The notes under the pieces were generated by a model. The model was not told the DNA's origin. It saw nothing but the letters and a program-made list of their open reading frames with translations, and did not search any database. A stretch of DNA of 49,836 nt from an uncultured Spiribacter sp. Its GTDB lineage: Bacteria > Pseudomonadota > Gammaproteobacteria > Nitrococcales > Nitrococcaceae. Both the position numbers and the translations under genes were made by a program. The stretch lies in NCBI GenBank assembly GCA_913056145.1, contig CAJXMI010000005.1, positions 1 through 49,836 of the forward strand, given 5' to 3'. Numbering within the stretch: the first letter of the stretch is position 1; every line of letters begins with the position of its first letter. Shown one piece after another: positions 1-9,243 of this stretch.

Positions 1-936
<936 letters not shown>

Positions 937-948
937 GGTAAAGCCGAT

Positions 949-1374
949 ATGGCCCTGACCATGCACATCGATATCGTGAGCGCCGAGGAGTCGATCCACT
1001 CCGGGACGGCGTCGTTCATCCTGGCGCGGGCAACCGAGGGTGAGGTGGGCATCTACCCGCGTCATCTGCCCATGCTGGTGCAGCTGCGGCCGGGAGAGGT
1101 TGCCGTACGCGATGAGTTCGGGAACGAGCAGTTCTACTATGTGTCCGGCGGTACGATGGAGGTGCAGCCGCACGTCGTCACGATTCTGGCGGATGCGGCA
1201 ACCCGTGCGCATGACATCGATGAGGCCGCCGCCGAGCAGGCCCGGCGTCGTGCCGAGGAAGCGCTGGCCAATCGCACCACCGAGGTCGACTACGCCCGTG
1301 CACAGGCTGAGCTGGTCGAGGCGGCGGCGCAGCTGCGAACCATTCAGAAGCTCCGCAAGAACGCAAAGGGCTGA
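949..1374 (+). CDS. atpC: ATP synthase F1 subunit epsilon
   Basis: Central-stalk epsilon subunit of F1, which couples rotation to catalysis and can inhibit ATP hydrolysis. The 141-residue protein has the expected N-terminal beta-sandwich (MHIDIVSAEESIHSG, GEVGIYPRHLPML) followed by two alpha helices rich in Ala, Glu and Arg at the C-terminus (about residues 88-138). Its length is normal for the family. It is the last gene of the atp operon and lies 12 bases after atpD. glmU follows 42 bases later, an order common in gammaproteobacteria. Confidence 0.96.
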   Translation: MALTMHIDIVSAEESIHSGTASFILARATEGEVGIYPRHLPMLVQLRPGEVAVRDEFGNEQFYYVSGGTMEVQPHVVTILADAATRAHDIDEAAAEQARRRAEEALANRTTEVDYARAQAELVEAAAQLRTIQKLRKNAKG

Positions 1375-1416
1375 CCCCGCGGTGGGCAGCCCGTGCTGCA
1401 CCGCCGAGGGACTGCC

Positions 1417-2931
1417 ATGACAAGACCACCGCTCAGTATCGTTGTCCTCGCCGCGGGCGAGGGCAAGCGCATGCGCTCGGATCTCCCCAAAGTTCTTCAC
1501 CCGGTCGCCGGGCAGCCCATGCTCGCTCGGGTGCTGGACGTCGCAGCACGGCTGGAGCCGGCCGCTACGCATGTCGTCTATGGCCATCGTGGCGACGCAG
1601 TGCGCTCGGCCCTTGGCGAGCGTCCGATCCACTGGGTCCACCAGGCCGAGCAGCTCGGCACCGGGCACGCCGTCGCCCAGGCTTTGCCGGCGGTACCCGA
1701 CGATCACCAGGTTCTGGTGCTATGCGGCGATGTGCCGCTCATTCGCGCGGAGACATTGCAGCAGCTGCTAGAGGCCGCCGGACAGGCGGTCGGGCTGTTG
1801 ACCGTCACTCTCGCCAACCCCACTGGGTATGGGCGTGTTTTGCGGGATGCGTGTGACGGGGCGCGTGGGACGTGTGACGGAGGGCGTGATGCGTGTGACG
1901 GAGCGCGTGGGACGTGTGACGGAGCGCGTGAGGCGTCAGCGGGAGCGGGCGTGGCCGGGCCAGCGGGTTCGCCCGGAACGGTCCCGGGCATGGTCGCGGG
2001 TATCGTTGAAGAAAAGGATGCAAGCGCCGAACAGCGAGCCATTCGAGAGGTAAACACCGGAGTGATGTGTCTGCCTGCCGGGGCCTTGCGCGGCTGGCTC
2101 GCGGATCTGGATGCCGGCAATGCCCAGGGCGAGTATTACCTCACCGACTGCATTGCACGTGCCCGGCAGGATGGCGTCAGCGTCCATCCGGTTGCCTGTC
2201 ATGACCCCTGGGAGGTTCAGGGTGTTAACGACCGCGCCCAGCTGGCCGGCGTGGAGCGCGCCTGCCAGCGCCGGCAGGCCGAAGCGCTCATGTGTGAGCA
2301 GGGCCTTGGGCTTGCCGACCCCAACCGCTTCGATCTGCGCGGCATCCTCACCGTTGGCCGCGACTGCTTCATCGACACCAACGTCATCATCGAAGGCCAC
2401 GTTGTCCTCGGCGATGGCGTGCGGATCGGTCCCTTCACACGAGTCGTGGACAGCCACGTCGAGGCCGGCGCCACCATCCAGGCGCATTGCGAGATCGTGG
2501 ACAGTCACGTTGGCCGGGACTGCCAGGTCGGCCCCTTCGCCCGGCTTCGCCCCGGCACCCGCCTCGGCGCGGCCGCGCGCGTCGGCAATTTTGTCGAGAC
2601 GAAGCAGGCGGAGGTGGGCCCGGGCAGCAAGATCAACCATCTGTCCTATATCGGCGATGCACAGCTGGGCGCTAACGTGAATGTTGGCGCGGGCACCATT
2701 ACCTGCAACTACGATGGGCGGCACAAGCACCAGACGGTCATCGGAAGTGACAGCTTTGTCGGCTCCAATACCGCGCTCGTCGCCCCCGTGTCCGTCGGCG
2801 CCGGCGTAACGATTGGGGCAGGGACAACGGTCCGGGGCGACATCCCGGATGATACGCTCGCCATCGAGAGTGGACAGGCACGAAAGATACCCGGATGGCG
2901 GCCCGATTGGGCCAACAACGACAGGGAGTAG
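1417..2931 (+). CDS. glmU: Bifunctional GlcNAc-1-P uridylyltransferase / GlcN-1-P acetyltransferase with a repeat insertion
   Basis: Makes UDP-GlcNAc for peptidoglycan and LPS in the cytoplasm. The N-terminal pyrophosphorylase domain shows [18 protein letters not shown], and the C-terminal left-handed beta helix carries the acetyltransferase ([11 protein letters not shown]). The start is the ATG preceded by GAGGG, just before the nucleotidyltransferase motif. The protein is 504 residues against about 456 in Escherichia coli. The excess is a Cys/Gly-rich block near residues 143-190, between the GYGR loop and [10 protein letters not shown], made of a 21-bp tandem repeat. A TGGACAGGCA decamer at 2871 encodes SGQA near the C-terminus without changing the length there. 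TGGACAGCCA at 2447 and TGGACAGTCA at 2498 are near-matches. glmS follows 10 bases downstream. Confidence 0.96.
   Translation: MTRPPLSIVVLAAGEGKRMRSDLPKVLHPVAGQPMLARVLDVAARLEPAATHVVYGHRGDAVRSALGERPIHWVHQAEQLGTGHAVAQALPAVPDDHQVLVLCGDVPLIRAETLQQLLEAAGQAVGLLTVTLANPTGYGRVLRDACDGARGTCDGGRDACDGARGTCDGAREASAGAGVAGPAGSPGTVPGMVAGIVEEKDASAEQRAIREVNTGVMCLPAGALRGWLADLDAGNAQGEYYLTDCIARARQDGVSVHPVACHDPWEVQGVNDRAQLAGVERACQRRQAEALMCEQGLGLADPNRFDLRGILTVGRDCFIDTNVIIEGHVVLGDGVRIGPFTRVVDSHVEAGATIQAHCEIVDSHVGRDCQVGPFARLRPGTRLGAAARVGNFVETKQAEVGPGSKINHLSYIGDAQLGANVNVGAGTITCNYDGRHKHQTVIGSDSFVGSNTALVAPVSVGAGVTIGAGTTVRGDIPDDTLAIESGQARKIPGWRPDWANNDRE
1846..1950 (+). repeat. 21-bp (7-residue) tandem repeat inside glmU
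   Basis: About five degenerate 21-bp units, pairing into a 42-bp higher-order unit, translate as RDACDGA / RGTCDGG / RDACDGA / RGTCDGA / REASAGA. The 9-mer GTGTGACGG recurs four times. The repeat keeps the glmU frame and adds Cys-Asp-Gly heptads to a surface loop of the uridylyltransferase domain. It is unrelated to the TGGACAGGCA decamer. Confidence 0.93.
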
Positions 2932-2941
2932 AAGATCAGGG

Positions 2942-4774
2942 ATGTGTGGAATTGTTGGTGCTGTCGCGCAGCGTGATGTCTCGCCGATTCTGCTGGAGGG
3001 CCTGAGACGTCTCGAGTACCGCGGGTACGACTCCGCTGGCCTCGCTGTCATGGATGCTGAGCATGCGCTCCATCGCCACCGCGCCGTTGGCAAGGTCAGT
3101 GCCCTGGCGGACACCCAGGACAGAGCCCCGCTGAGTGGCACCATTGGTGTGGCTCACACCCGCTGGGCCACGCATGGCGCTCCTACCGAGGCAAATGCGC
3201 ACCCTCACGTGGCGCGCGATGACGTCGCCATTGTTCACAACGGCATTATTGAAAATCACGAGGCGCTCCGCGCCCGACTGAGCGCCGATGGCTATGCGTT
3301 CAGTTCAGAAACCGACACCGAGGCCGTCGTCAATGCCGTTCATGCCCGGCTCGATGCCGGTGACGACCTCCTGGCGGCTCTGCGGGGGGTGCTCTCCGAG
3401 CTGGAAGGGGCCTATGCCCTGGGCGTAATCAGCCGCCGCGAGCCAGGGCGGCTCGTCGCCGCAAGACGGGGCAGCCCGCTGGTCGTCGGCGTGGGCATCG
3501 GTGAGCATTTCATTGCCTCGGATGTGGCCGCCCTGCTTCCGGTGACCCGCGACTTCATCTACCTGGAGGAAGGTGATGTTGTTGATCTGACGCGGGATTC
3601 TTTGCGCATTTTCGATGCGGACGGCAACCTCGTCGAACGCACTGTGCGCACCAGCGAGCTTACGGCCGACGCCGCCGAGCGGGGCGAGTACCGCCATTTC
3701 ATGGCCAAGGAAATCCACGAGCAGCCGCGCGCCGTCGCCGAGACCCTAGAGGGGCGGATTTCGGGCGAGCATGTGCTGCCGGATGCGCTTGGGCCGGAGG
3801 CGACAGACGTCCTACGGCAGACGCGCCGCGTCCAGATTGTTGCCTGCGGGACCAGCTTCCATGCGGGATTAGTGGCGCGTTACTGGTTTGAGGCCATTGC
3901 CGGCCTGCCCTGCGATGTCGAGGTAGCCAGCGAGTTTCGCTATCGACCCCATGTTGTGCCGGACGACACGTTGTTCGTCACCCTATCGCAGTCCGGTGAG
4001 ACGGCCGACACGCTTGCCGCCCTGCGCGAGGCCAAACGGCTCGGGTATCTGAGCTCTCTCGCTATTTGCAATGTTCCGGAGAGTTCGCTCGTCCGCGAGT
4101 CTGACCTCGCCATGATGACCCGGGCGGGTCCGGAGATTGGTGTCGCATCGACCAAGGCCTTCACCACGCAGCTGACGGCCCTGTTGTTGACGGTCATTGC
4201 CGCTGCGCAACTGCATGACCTGAGCGATGTTGATGAAGCCCGCCTGGTCGCGGCGCTGCGCCATATGCCCCGGCAGATTGAGCAGGTGCTCGAGCTCGAG
4301 CCCGCCATCGAGGCCCTGGCCGAGCAATTCGTGGACAAGCACCATAGCTTGTTTCTAGGTCGCGGCACGCAGTACCCGATCGCCATGGAGGGCGCGCTCA
4401 AGCTCAAGGAAATCTCCTACATCCATGCAGAGGCCTATCCCGCTGGCGAGCTCAAGCACGGCCCGCTCGCCCTGGTTGATGCCGAGATGCCGGTCGTAAC
4501 CGTCGCGCCCAATGACGACCTGGTCGAAAAGCTCAAGTCCAACCTCCAGGAGGTCAGGGCCCGGGGCGGCCGCCTGTACGTATTTGCCGATGCCGCTTCG
4601 GCTCCCCCCGAGGCACCCGACTGTCAGGTGCTCACCCTGCCGGCCGTCGCCGATGCGCTCGCGCCCATCCTCTACACCGTGCCCCTGCAGCTGCTCGCCT
4701 ACCACGTTGCCGTCCTCAAAGGCACCGATGTCGACCAGCCCCGCAACCTGGCCAAATCCGTAACGGTGGAGTAA
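2942..4774 (+). CDS. glmS: Glutamine-fructose-6-phosphate aminotransferase (isomerizing)
   Basis: First committed step of amino-sugar synthesis: fructose-6-P plus glutamine gives glucosamine-6-P. The start was placed at MCGIVGAV because Cys1, after Met removal, is the glutaminase nucleophile. The 610-residue length matches the family (609 in E. coli). A class-II glutaminase domain (about 1-240) is followed by two SIS domains with [16 protein letters not shown] and the C-terminal lobe [17 protein letters not shown]...[11 protein letters not shown], ending [15 protein letters not shown]. It works directly upstream of GlmU in the pathway. An array of five decamer copies begins 13 bases after its stop. 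Confidence 0.98.
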   Translation: MCGIVGAVAQRDVSPILLEGLRRLEYRGYDSAGLAVMDAEHALHRHRAVGKVSALADTQDRAPLSGTIGVAHTRWATHGAPTEANAHPHVARDDVAIVHNGIIENHEALRARLSADGYAFSSETDTEAVVNAVHARLDAGDDLLAALRGVLSELEGAYALGVISRREPGRLVAARRGSPLVVGVGIGEHFIASDVAALLPVTRDFIYLEEGDVVDLTRDSLRIFDADGNLVERTVRTSELTADAAERGEYRHFMAKEIHEQPRAVAETLEGRISGEHVLPDALGPEATDVLRQTRRVQIVACGTSFHAGLVARYWFEAIAGLPCDVEVASEFRYRPHVVPDDTLFVTLSQSGETADTLAALREAKRLGYLSSLAICNVPESSLVRESDLAMMTRAGPEIGVASTKAFTTQLTALLLTVIAAAQLHDLSDVDEARLVAALRHMPRQIEQVLELEPAIEALAEQFVDKHHSLFLGRGTQYPIAMEGALKLKEISYIHAEAYPAGELKHGPLALVDAEMPVVTVAPNDDLVEKLKSNLQEVRARGGRLYVFADAASAPPEAPDCQVLTLPAVADALAPILYTVPLQLLAYHVAVLKGTDVDQPRNLAKSVTVE

Positions 4775-4787
4775 CACCGCCGCCTGC

Positions 4788-4890
4788 GTGCCTGTCCACT
4801 GCCCTGGGCCGTGCCTGTCCACTGCCGCCTGCGTGCCTGTCCACTGCCCTGGGCCGTGCCTGTCCACTGCCGGGGTCATGCCTGTCCACT
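4788..4890 (+). repeat. Tandem array of five decamer elements, 22-23 bp spacing
   Basis: Five copies of RTGCCTGTCCACT begin at 4788, 4811, 4833, 4856 and 4878, so successive distances are 23, 22, 23 and 22. Spacers alternate between a CTGGGCC type and a GCCTGC type, giving a 45-bp higher-order unit present about twice. All copies point the same way. The array sits just after glmS, where transcription of the glm operon would end, but no T-run hairpin is seen. From 4891 to the next gene at 5079 I see no other clear element. Confidence 0.95.
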
Positions 4891-5078
4891 ATTAGTCCGC
4901 CCCTGACACCGTTTGTCGCATCCCGGCAGCCAGAACCCCAAATGTTGAACCATGTCGCAACCTGGCCAACGGCCACCCCGTAGAGTTGCCGCTGCGTCAT
5001 GGCGTGGTTCGGATTCACCGAGTTCACGTCCTGACCACCCTCTAGACCACTTCAGAGCCACAAAAGGACGGAGCGACA

Positions 5079-5294
5079 ATGGACAAAAACAGTGAGTACA
5101 AAGTCATTCATGTAACCGAGGGCGGGCTTGGAACCGTTCTGCTGGGTGAATCTGGTTTGCCGATGAAGACCATTGAGGCCGAGCTGAACCGCTGGGCTGC
5201 CGAGGGCTGGCAGTTTGAATTCATGGCTATTGAGCAGCGACGGTTCTGGCTTTTTTGGGACCGGGAAGCAGCCGTCATCACACTTGCCCGTTGA
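5079..5294 (+). CDS. Small DUF4177-like protein
   Basis: A 71-residue cytoplasmic protein of unknown function. The pattern YKVIHV...IEAELNRWAAEGWQFEFM resembles the DUF4177 family: a strand, a helix, then an 'AAEGW' turn. A good ribosome site (AAAGGACGGAGCGAC) precedes the ATG. It is followed after 81 bases by a TM2-like membrane protein, probably in the same transcript, which ends at a clear terminator. No catalytic residues are evident and no function is proposed. Confidence 0.75.
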   Translation: MDKNSEYKVIHVTEGGLGTVLLGESGLPMKTIEAELNRWAAEGWQFEFMAIEQRRFWLFWDREAAVITLAR

Positions 5295-5375
5295 TCGGAT
5301 GATGCGTGGCAGGGGCAAAAAAGTCATGAATTGGATGACCCGGCTCTGTTTGAGCCGGCGACCAGGGAGGTCCAT

Positions 5376-5879
5376 ATGAAAAAGCATTCACCAAATGCGT
5401 TCGAAGGCAGCGAAGAGTGGCTACGCCAGCAGATCAACGCCTTGCCTGACAATCAGCGCGCTGAGTACTACCGGCTGATTCGCCAGCGCCTGCGTGACCC
5501 TGATACCTATGTTGCGCTGAACACCTTCCCAATCGCCGGCGCGCATCATTTTTATCTCCGGCACTGGCGTCGAGGCCTCTTCAATCTCGGACTGATGGTG
5601 ATCGCACTGGTGCTCTTCGGCCTGGCGCTGGGAATAGGAGCGGCGAGTGATGCGTGGCTGGGCGCCGGTATTGTGCGCCTCGGCAGCGCCGTCGCCGGCG
5701 GGTTGATTCTGGCGGGTCTGTTCGTGGCAGAGCTACCGGCACTCTTTCGCTCACAACAGATTGTGCGGCTTCATAACGAGGGCATCATGAAAGATACCCT
5801 GGCGGAGCTGGCGGGGAGTCGCGCCACGGGTCAGGAACCCGCATCCGGCGTAAGTGGTGTAACGCACGGATCCATCTGA
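5376..5879 (+). CDS. TM2-like small membrane protein
   Basis: A 167-residue protein with a soluble helical N-terminus (about 1-48), then a segment like the TM2 domain (PIAGAHHFYLRHWRRGLFNL), a hydrophobic stretch LMVIALVLFGLALGIGA and a second membrane segment near VAGGLILAGLFVAELP. The ATG was chosen for the strong AGGGAGG ribosome site 5 bases upstream; an upstream TTG lacks one. TM2 proteins are poorly characterised membrane proteins. Partner of the preceding DUF4177-like gene by spacing. A terminator follows directly. Confidence 0.75.
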   Translation: MKKHSPNAFEGSEEWLRQQINALPDNQRAEYYRLIRQRLRDPDTYVALNTFPIAGAHHFYLRHWRRGLFNLGLMVIALVLFGLALGIGAASDAWLGAGIVRLGSAVAGGLILAGLFVAELPALFRSQQIVRLHNEGIMKDTLAELAGSRATGQEPASGVSGVTHGSI

Positions 5880-5901
5880 ATCTGCCTAACCTGCTGTCAA
5901 A

Positions 5902-5932
5902 GGGAGCGATCGCCGGGTCGCTCCCTTTTTTT
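5902..5932 (+). terminator. Rho-independent terminator after the TM2-like gene
   Basis: Perfect 8-bp stem GGGAGCGA / TCGCTCCC with an 8-base loop, followed immediately by seven T residues. It lies 22 bases after the stop codon. Confidence 0.93.
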
Positions 5933-5952
5933 GTGGCTTCGTGGACTGGATT

Positions 5953-6074
5953 GTGCCTGTCCAGGTTTGTCTTCGTGCTCCCCGACTCTAGGCCCCTGCG
6001 GCCTTAGCAGGCCCGCTTTTGGGCCGCATTCGGCGTTACAATTCAGCGGTGACGGTATTAGTGGACAGGCATAA
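5953..6074. repeat. Two decamer copies between the terminator and the transporter gene
   Basis: GTGCCTGTCCAG begins at 5953 and TAGTGGACAGGCAT at 6059, in opposite orientation. The second lies 19 bases before the chosen ATG of the next gene; if an upstream GTG (6049 or 6061) is the true start, it is coding and reads VDRH. Confidence 0.9.
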
Positions 6075-6090
6075 ACCCAATCGGCGTGCT

Positions 6091-7350
6091 ATGGCAGGGG
6101 CTGCGCTCTTTATGTGCGTGGTTCTGGCCGCCATAGCGGCTCTGACAGAGTGGCTGTCCGCTGTCCCTGCCGGAGCCAGTGCTTGGGTTGCTGGCGCTCT
6201 GCTCTGGGCGGATGTGCCGCGCAAGTCGCGGATTCAGGGAAGCGTCCTTTTCCTTGTGGGCGCCTCGGGGATCCTTGTAGGTCTGCGCCATGGACATGCG
6301 CCACAGTGGGGTCAGGCGCTAGGCGGCAATGCCTATTTGATCGCGATGCTGGCAGCTGTCAGTTTTCTGCGGCTGATCACCAAGCCGGGAGGTGGAGCCA
6401 CCCATACCGGATCGAATGGAACACGCGGTCTGATGGCAACTCTGGCTGGTGTTCACCTCTTTGGTGCGGTGGTTAACCTATCAACGGTTTTTATCATGGC
6501 GTATCGCATGAGCCACGATCATCGCCTGTCACAGCCGCAATACGTTGCCCTCGTGCGGGGGTTCGGGGCTGCGGCCTTCTGGTCCCCATTCTTTGCAGCG
6601 ATGGCGGCGGCGCTCACGTATGCGCCTGGCGCAAAGCTCGGTTTGCTGCTGCTCTTTGGTATCCCCCTGGCGCTCGTGGCGCTGCTGCTGACGTTTCGAG
6701 ATGTTCAGCGCATGCCTGTCCACACTTTTCAGGGCTATCCGATGGATCTCTCCAATCTGTGGCTACCCGGCGCCCTTGCGTTACTCATTCTGCTAACGCA
6801 TGCCTGGCAGCCCGATCTTTCCATTCTGGGTCTGATCACCTTATTCGCGCCGCTCGTGACCGGGTTGGCTTTAGCATTCCGTCGCCGCGGCGTTATCAGT
6901 GTGATGGTCGGGCACATATATGCCGGGCTACCCGCAATGAAGGCTGAGCTTGTGCTGTTTCTTGCAGCCGGCGTGATGGCAGTCGGCATCACGGTCGCGG
7001 TTCAGGCAAGCGATCTCGTGCTGCCGATTTCGAGGTTTGGGGCGACCGAGGCCGGTATGCTCGTGCTGGCGCTTGTTGTCCTTTCCATCTTTGGCGTCCA
7101 TCCGATCATAGGCGTTGCCGCAGCGGCGCCTCTTCTCAGCTCGGCTAATCCAGATCCAAGCTTGCTCGCCAGCAGTTTCCTGGCCGCCTGGGCAATCGGC
7201 GTCCCAGTGAGTCCGTTGTCCGCTATGAATCTCGGGTTGCAGGGTAGCTACGGCCTCCGCTCAGTGGACATTCTCAAGTGGAATTTGCCGTTTAGCTTGA
7301 CCATGATTGCCGTGGCGACCTTGCTCTTTCAGTTGCACCCCGCAGCATGA
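6091..7350 (+). CDS. Polytopic membrane protein, transporter-like, family not recognised
   Basis: A 419-residue, very hydrophobic protein with about 10-12 predicted membrane segments. Landmarks include GFGAAAFWSPFFAAMAAAL, FGVHPIIGVAAAAPLL and a helix-breaking VPVSPLSAMNLG near the C-terminus. These re-entrant-like segments with conserved Pro/Ser/Asn recall ion-transporter-superfamily carriers (ArsB/CitM/DcuC-like), but I cannot assign a family or substrate. The start is uncertain: ATG 6091 begins directly at the first membrane segment, whereas in-frame TTG 6019, GTG 6049 and GTG 6061 would add a short polar N-terminus partly made from the decamer. None has a convincing ribosome site. A decamer at 6713 encodes MPVH in a loop. 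Confidence 0.7.
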   Translation: MAGAALFMCVVLAAIAALTEWLSAVPAGASAWVAGALLWADVPRKSRIQGSVLFLVGASGILVGLRHGHAPQWGQALGGNAYLIAMLAAVSFLRLITKPGGGATHTGSNGTRGLMATLAGVHLFGAVVNLSTVFIMAYRMSHDHRLSQPQYVALVRGFGAAAFWSPFFAAMAAALTYAPGAKLGLLLLFGIPLALVALLLTFRDVQRMPVHTFQGYPMDLSNLWLPGALALLILLTHAWQPDLSILGLITLFAPLVTGLALAFRRRGVISVMVGHIYAGLPAMKAELVLFLAAGVMAVGITVAVQASDLVLPISRFGATEAGMLVLALVVLSIFGVHPIIGVAAAAPLLSSANPDPSLLASSFLAAWAIGVPVSPLSAMNLGLQGSYGLRSVDILKWNLPFSLTMIAVATLLFQLHPAA

Positions 7351-7390
7351 CGCGCATTCCTTGAGCATGATCAATATTCGATGGAAACCC

Positions 7391-7404
7391 GTGCCTGTCC
7401 ACAC
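7391..7404 (-). repeat. Decamer copy upstream of the EF-hand gene
   Basis: GTGCCTGTCCACAC in the 98-base gap between the transporter-like gene and the EF-hand gene. Orientation is that of TGGACAGGCA on the minus strand. Confidence 0.9.
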
Positions 7405-7448
7405 TGCCTAACGAGTTCAATTCATCATCTATGGCATCTGAGAAACCT

Positions 7449-7898
7449 ATGTTTACGCGTCTTATACCCCTCCTGTTGCTCAGCCTAACGGTTGGATCGC
7501 CGGCCCTTGCAGCTGACGGCATGCCGACGCCGGCAGAGCGCTTTTTGAGTGTCTGGGACCTTGACGACAACGGCGAGGTAACTATCAGCGAACTTAAGAC
7601 GATGCGCGCTCGCGTGTTTCGTGCGTTCGATCAAAATGCCGACCAGGTACTGGACAGGCACGAATATGCCGACTTCGATGACGCCCGTGCCGCCGATGTC
7701 GCCGGTTATAAGGGTGAGGAACGGCTAGCCATGAAGAAAATCACCGGGGGCATGAGTCTTGGCAGGTCAGACAAGAATGGTGACGGTACCGTCAGCCACA
7801 AAGAATTCATTGATGGGGCCGCAGGCTGGCTGTCCAGTCTTGATGGTAACGATGATGGAGTCGTGACGCGCGATGATATCGAGCAACTGAGCCGTTAG
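7449..7898 (+). CDS. Exported EF-hand calcium-binding protein
   Basis: A 149-residue protein with a signal peptide (MFTRLIPLLLLSLTVGSPALAA) and four EF-hand loops: DLDDNGEVTISE, DQNADQVLDRHE, DKNGDGTVSHKE and DGNDDGVVTRDD, which all supply Asp/Asn at positions 1, 3 and 5 and Glu/Asp at 12. It is probably a periplasmic Ca2+-binding protein of the calmodulin-like family found in marine and halophilic bacteria. The second loop contains a decamer (at 7651) that encodes its Leu-Asp-Arg-His residues, including the Asp at loop position 9. An ATG 18 bases upstream is also possible; the chosen one begins the signal peptide directly. The variant TGGCTGTCCA at 7828 lies between loops 3 and 4. Confidence 0.88.
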   Translation: MFTRLIPLLLLSLTVGSPALAADGMPTPAERFLSVWDLDDNGEVTISELKTMRARVFRAFDQNADQVLDRHEYADFDDARAADVAGYKGEERLAMKKITGGMSLGRSDKNGDGTVSHKEFIDGAAGWLSSLDGNDDGVVTRDDIEQLSR

Positions 7899-7940
7899 GC
7901 GGCCAGCGCAGGGGCACTGGCCGTACGTACGGAGTGACCG

Positions 7941-8681
7941 TCAGGATTTCCCAGCCGTAAAGCCGCCGTCGACCAGCAGATCCGCTCCCGTTATGAAACT
8001 TGCATCGTCACTGAGCAGGAAAACAACTGCGCTCGCGATCTCTTCTGGTTGACCCAGCCGCCCTACGGCATGGAGCTCCTTCAAGCCATCCAGGGTCTCC
8101 TGGTCGAGCGCCTCCAGAATGGGGGTATTCACATAACCGGGCGACACGCTATTAACCCGAATCCCCTGCCGGGCGGTCTCCAGCGCGAGAGTTCGCGTGA
8201 TATTCAGGACGCCGCCCTTGGCAGCGCTGTATGCCGGAGTTTGTGACTGTCCAATATGGCCAAGGATGGAAGCGCAGTTCACGATGCTACCTTGCTGTCG
8301 GGGTTGCATGTGCCGCAGTGCCGCCCGTGCCACCTTGAATACGCCGGTCAGGTTGATATCAATGACCTTTTGCCAGTCACTGTCGCTGCACTCGGCGCTC
8401 GGCGTGATCGCGCCGATCCCGGCATTGTTGAAAACGCCATCCACGCCGCAAAATCGTTCAGCTGCTTCGAATAGCGCCTCGACTTCGTGGCTGTCCACAA
8501 CGTCAGCATTAAGGTATCGCACACGGTCCGTGCCCAGCTCCTCCGCCAGGGCCTCGCCTGCCTCCTTGTTGATATCGGCAATCACCGCATTCCCGCCTTC
8601 CGCAAGAATCCGGCGGATTGTGGCCTCGCCAATTCCGCTCGCGCCGCCGGTGACGATGAACCCTTTGCCATCAACTCGCAT
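7941..8681 (-). CDS. Short-chain dehydrogenase/reductase (SDR)
   Basis: A 246-residue classical SDR oxidoreductase, cytoplasmic and NAD(P)-dependent. Visible motifs are the cofactor loop TGGASGIG near residue 12, NNAG near residue 88, the catalytic Ser in NCASILG, and YSAAK with catalytic Tyr/Lys. The C-terminus GADLLVDGGFTAGKS is typical. Asp in VIADIN at the end of the second strand suggests NAD rather than NADP preference (inference). The substrate cannot be read from the sequence. The decamer variant at 8488 encodes VVDSHEV in a surface turn. The gene is convergent with the EF-hand gene. Confidence 0.92.
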   Translation of the reverse strand: MRVDGKGFIVTGGASGIGEATIRRILAEGGNAVIADINKEAGEALAEELGTDRVRYLNADVVDSHEVEALFEAAERFCGVDGVFNNAGIGAITPSAECSDSDWQKVIDINLTGVFKVARAALRHMQPRQQGSIVNCASILGHIGQSQTPAYSAAKGGVLNITRTLALETARQGIRVNSVSPGYVNTPILEALDQETLDGLKELHAVGRLGQPEEIASAVVFLLSDDASFITGADLLVDGGFTAGKS

Positions 8682-8724
8682 CGGTAGGCTCCTTAATACT
8701 GTTGGTCGTGATTCGGATCACTCT

Positions 8725-8748
8725 GCTGTCCATCTACTGGACAGGCAA
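8725..8748. repeat. Decamer in a small inverted arrangement
   Basis: CTGTCCAT followed closely by CTACTGGACAGGCAA, giving a partial inverted repeat in the 85-base gap between the SDR and LOV genes, both transcribed leftward. Confidence 0.8.
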
Positions 8749-8766
8749 CAGCAAGCAATGTTCCAG

Positions 8767-9222
8767 CTAGGCATCCCTCCCCTGGTCGAGAAGCAACGCC
8801 ATGCGCTCCGCCTCCTCTCTCGCCGTGACCAGATTGGTGATGTCGTACTGGACACCCAAGTAGTACATCAGCTGACCTGCTTCATCATGGAGAGGCTGTA
8901 TGGTCAGCTGGTTGTGGAATAGCTCCCCATTTTTTCGGTAGTTCCGGAGCACGACCTCTGCACTTGTGCCGTTGCTGAGGGCTTGCCTGATCGTCTCCAA
9001 GCCGGGTTGGTCGCGGTCGTCGCGATGAAGAAATCGACAGTTGTGGCCGATTATTTCGTTCTGCGAATACCCGGTCATCGTCGAGAAGACGCCATTTGCA
9101 AAGACGATGGGGTTATCGGGCTGATCAGGGTCTGAGAGCGTGATCCCGTTAACGCAGGTATCAAGGATTTGCGTCAGAACGCTGGGGATAATGCAGGGAT
9201 CCTTTTCGGGGCTGAACTCCAT
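8767..9222 (-). CDS. Short LOV-type PAS protein with photoactive-type cysteine
   Basis: A single-domain protein of 151 residues. The core has the LOV signature GHNCRFL with the flavin-adduct Cys, then NYRKNGELFHNQLTIQPL and the final strand YYLGVQYDIT, followed by a short amphipathic C-terminal helix (J-alpha-like, TAREEAERMALLLDQ). LOV domains bind FMN and sense blue light by forming a Cys-flavin adduct. The canonical Gln after NCRFL is His here, with other changes in the GP-D loop. No output domain is fused, so signalling would be by dimerisation or partner binding (inference). A related, Cys-less protein is encoded 5 kb away. Confidence 0.85.
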   Translation of the reverse strand: MEFSPEKDPCIIPSVLTQILDTCVNGITLSDPDQPDNPIVFANGVFSTMTGYSQNEIIGHNCRFLHRDDRDQPGLETIRQALSNGTSAEVVLRNYRKNGELFHNQLTIQPLHDEAGQLMYYLGVQYDITNLVTAREEAERMALLLDQGRDA

Positions 9223-9243
9223 CGCTGTGCTCCTGGGGTTCCG

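Noticed and set aside
1936-3144. Long open frames antisense to glmU/glmS and similar antisense frames elsewhere
   Set aside because: GC-rich coding DNA leaves antisense frames open; the translations are Arg/Ala/Gly-rich without recognisable domains or ribosome sites.
4788-4890. Array could be a CRISPR
   Set aside because: The conserved unit is about 13 bases and spacers are only about 9-10 bases and themselves repeated; no cas genes are near.
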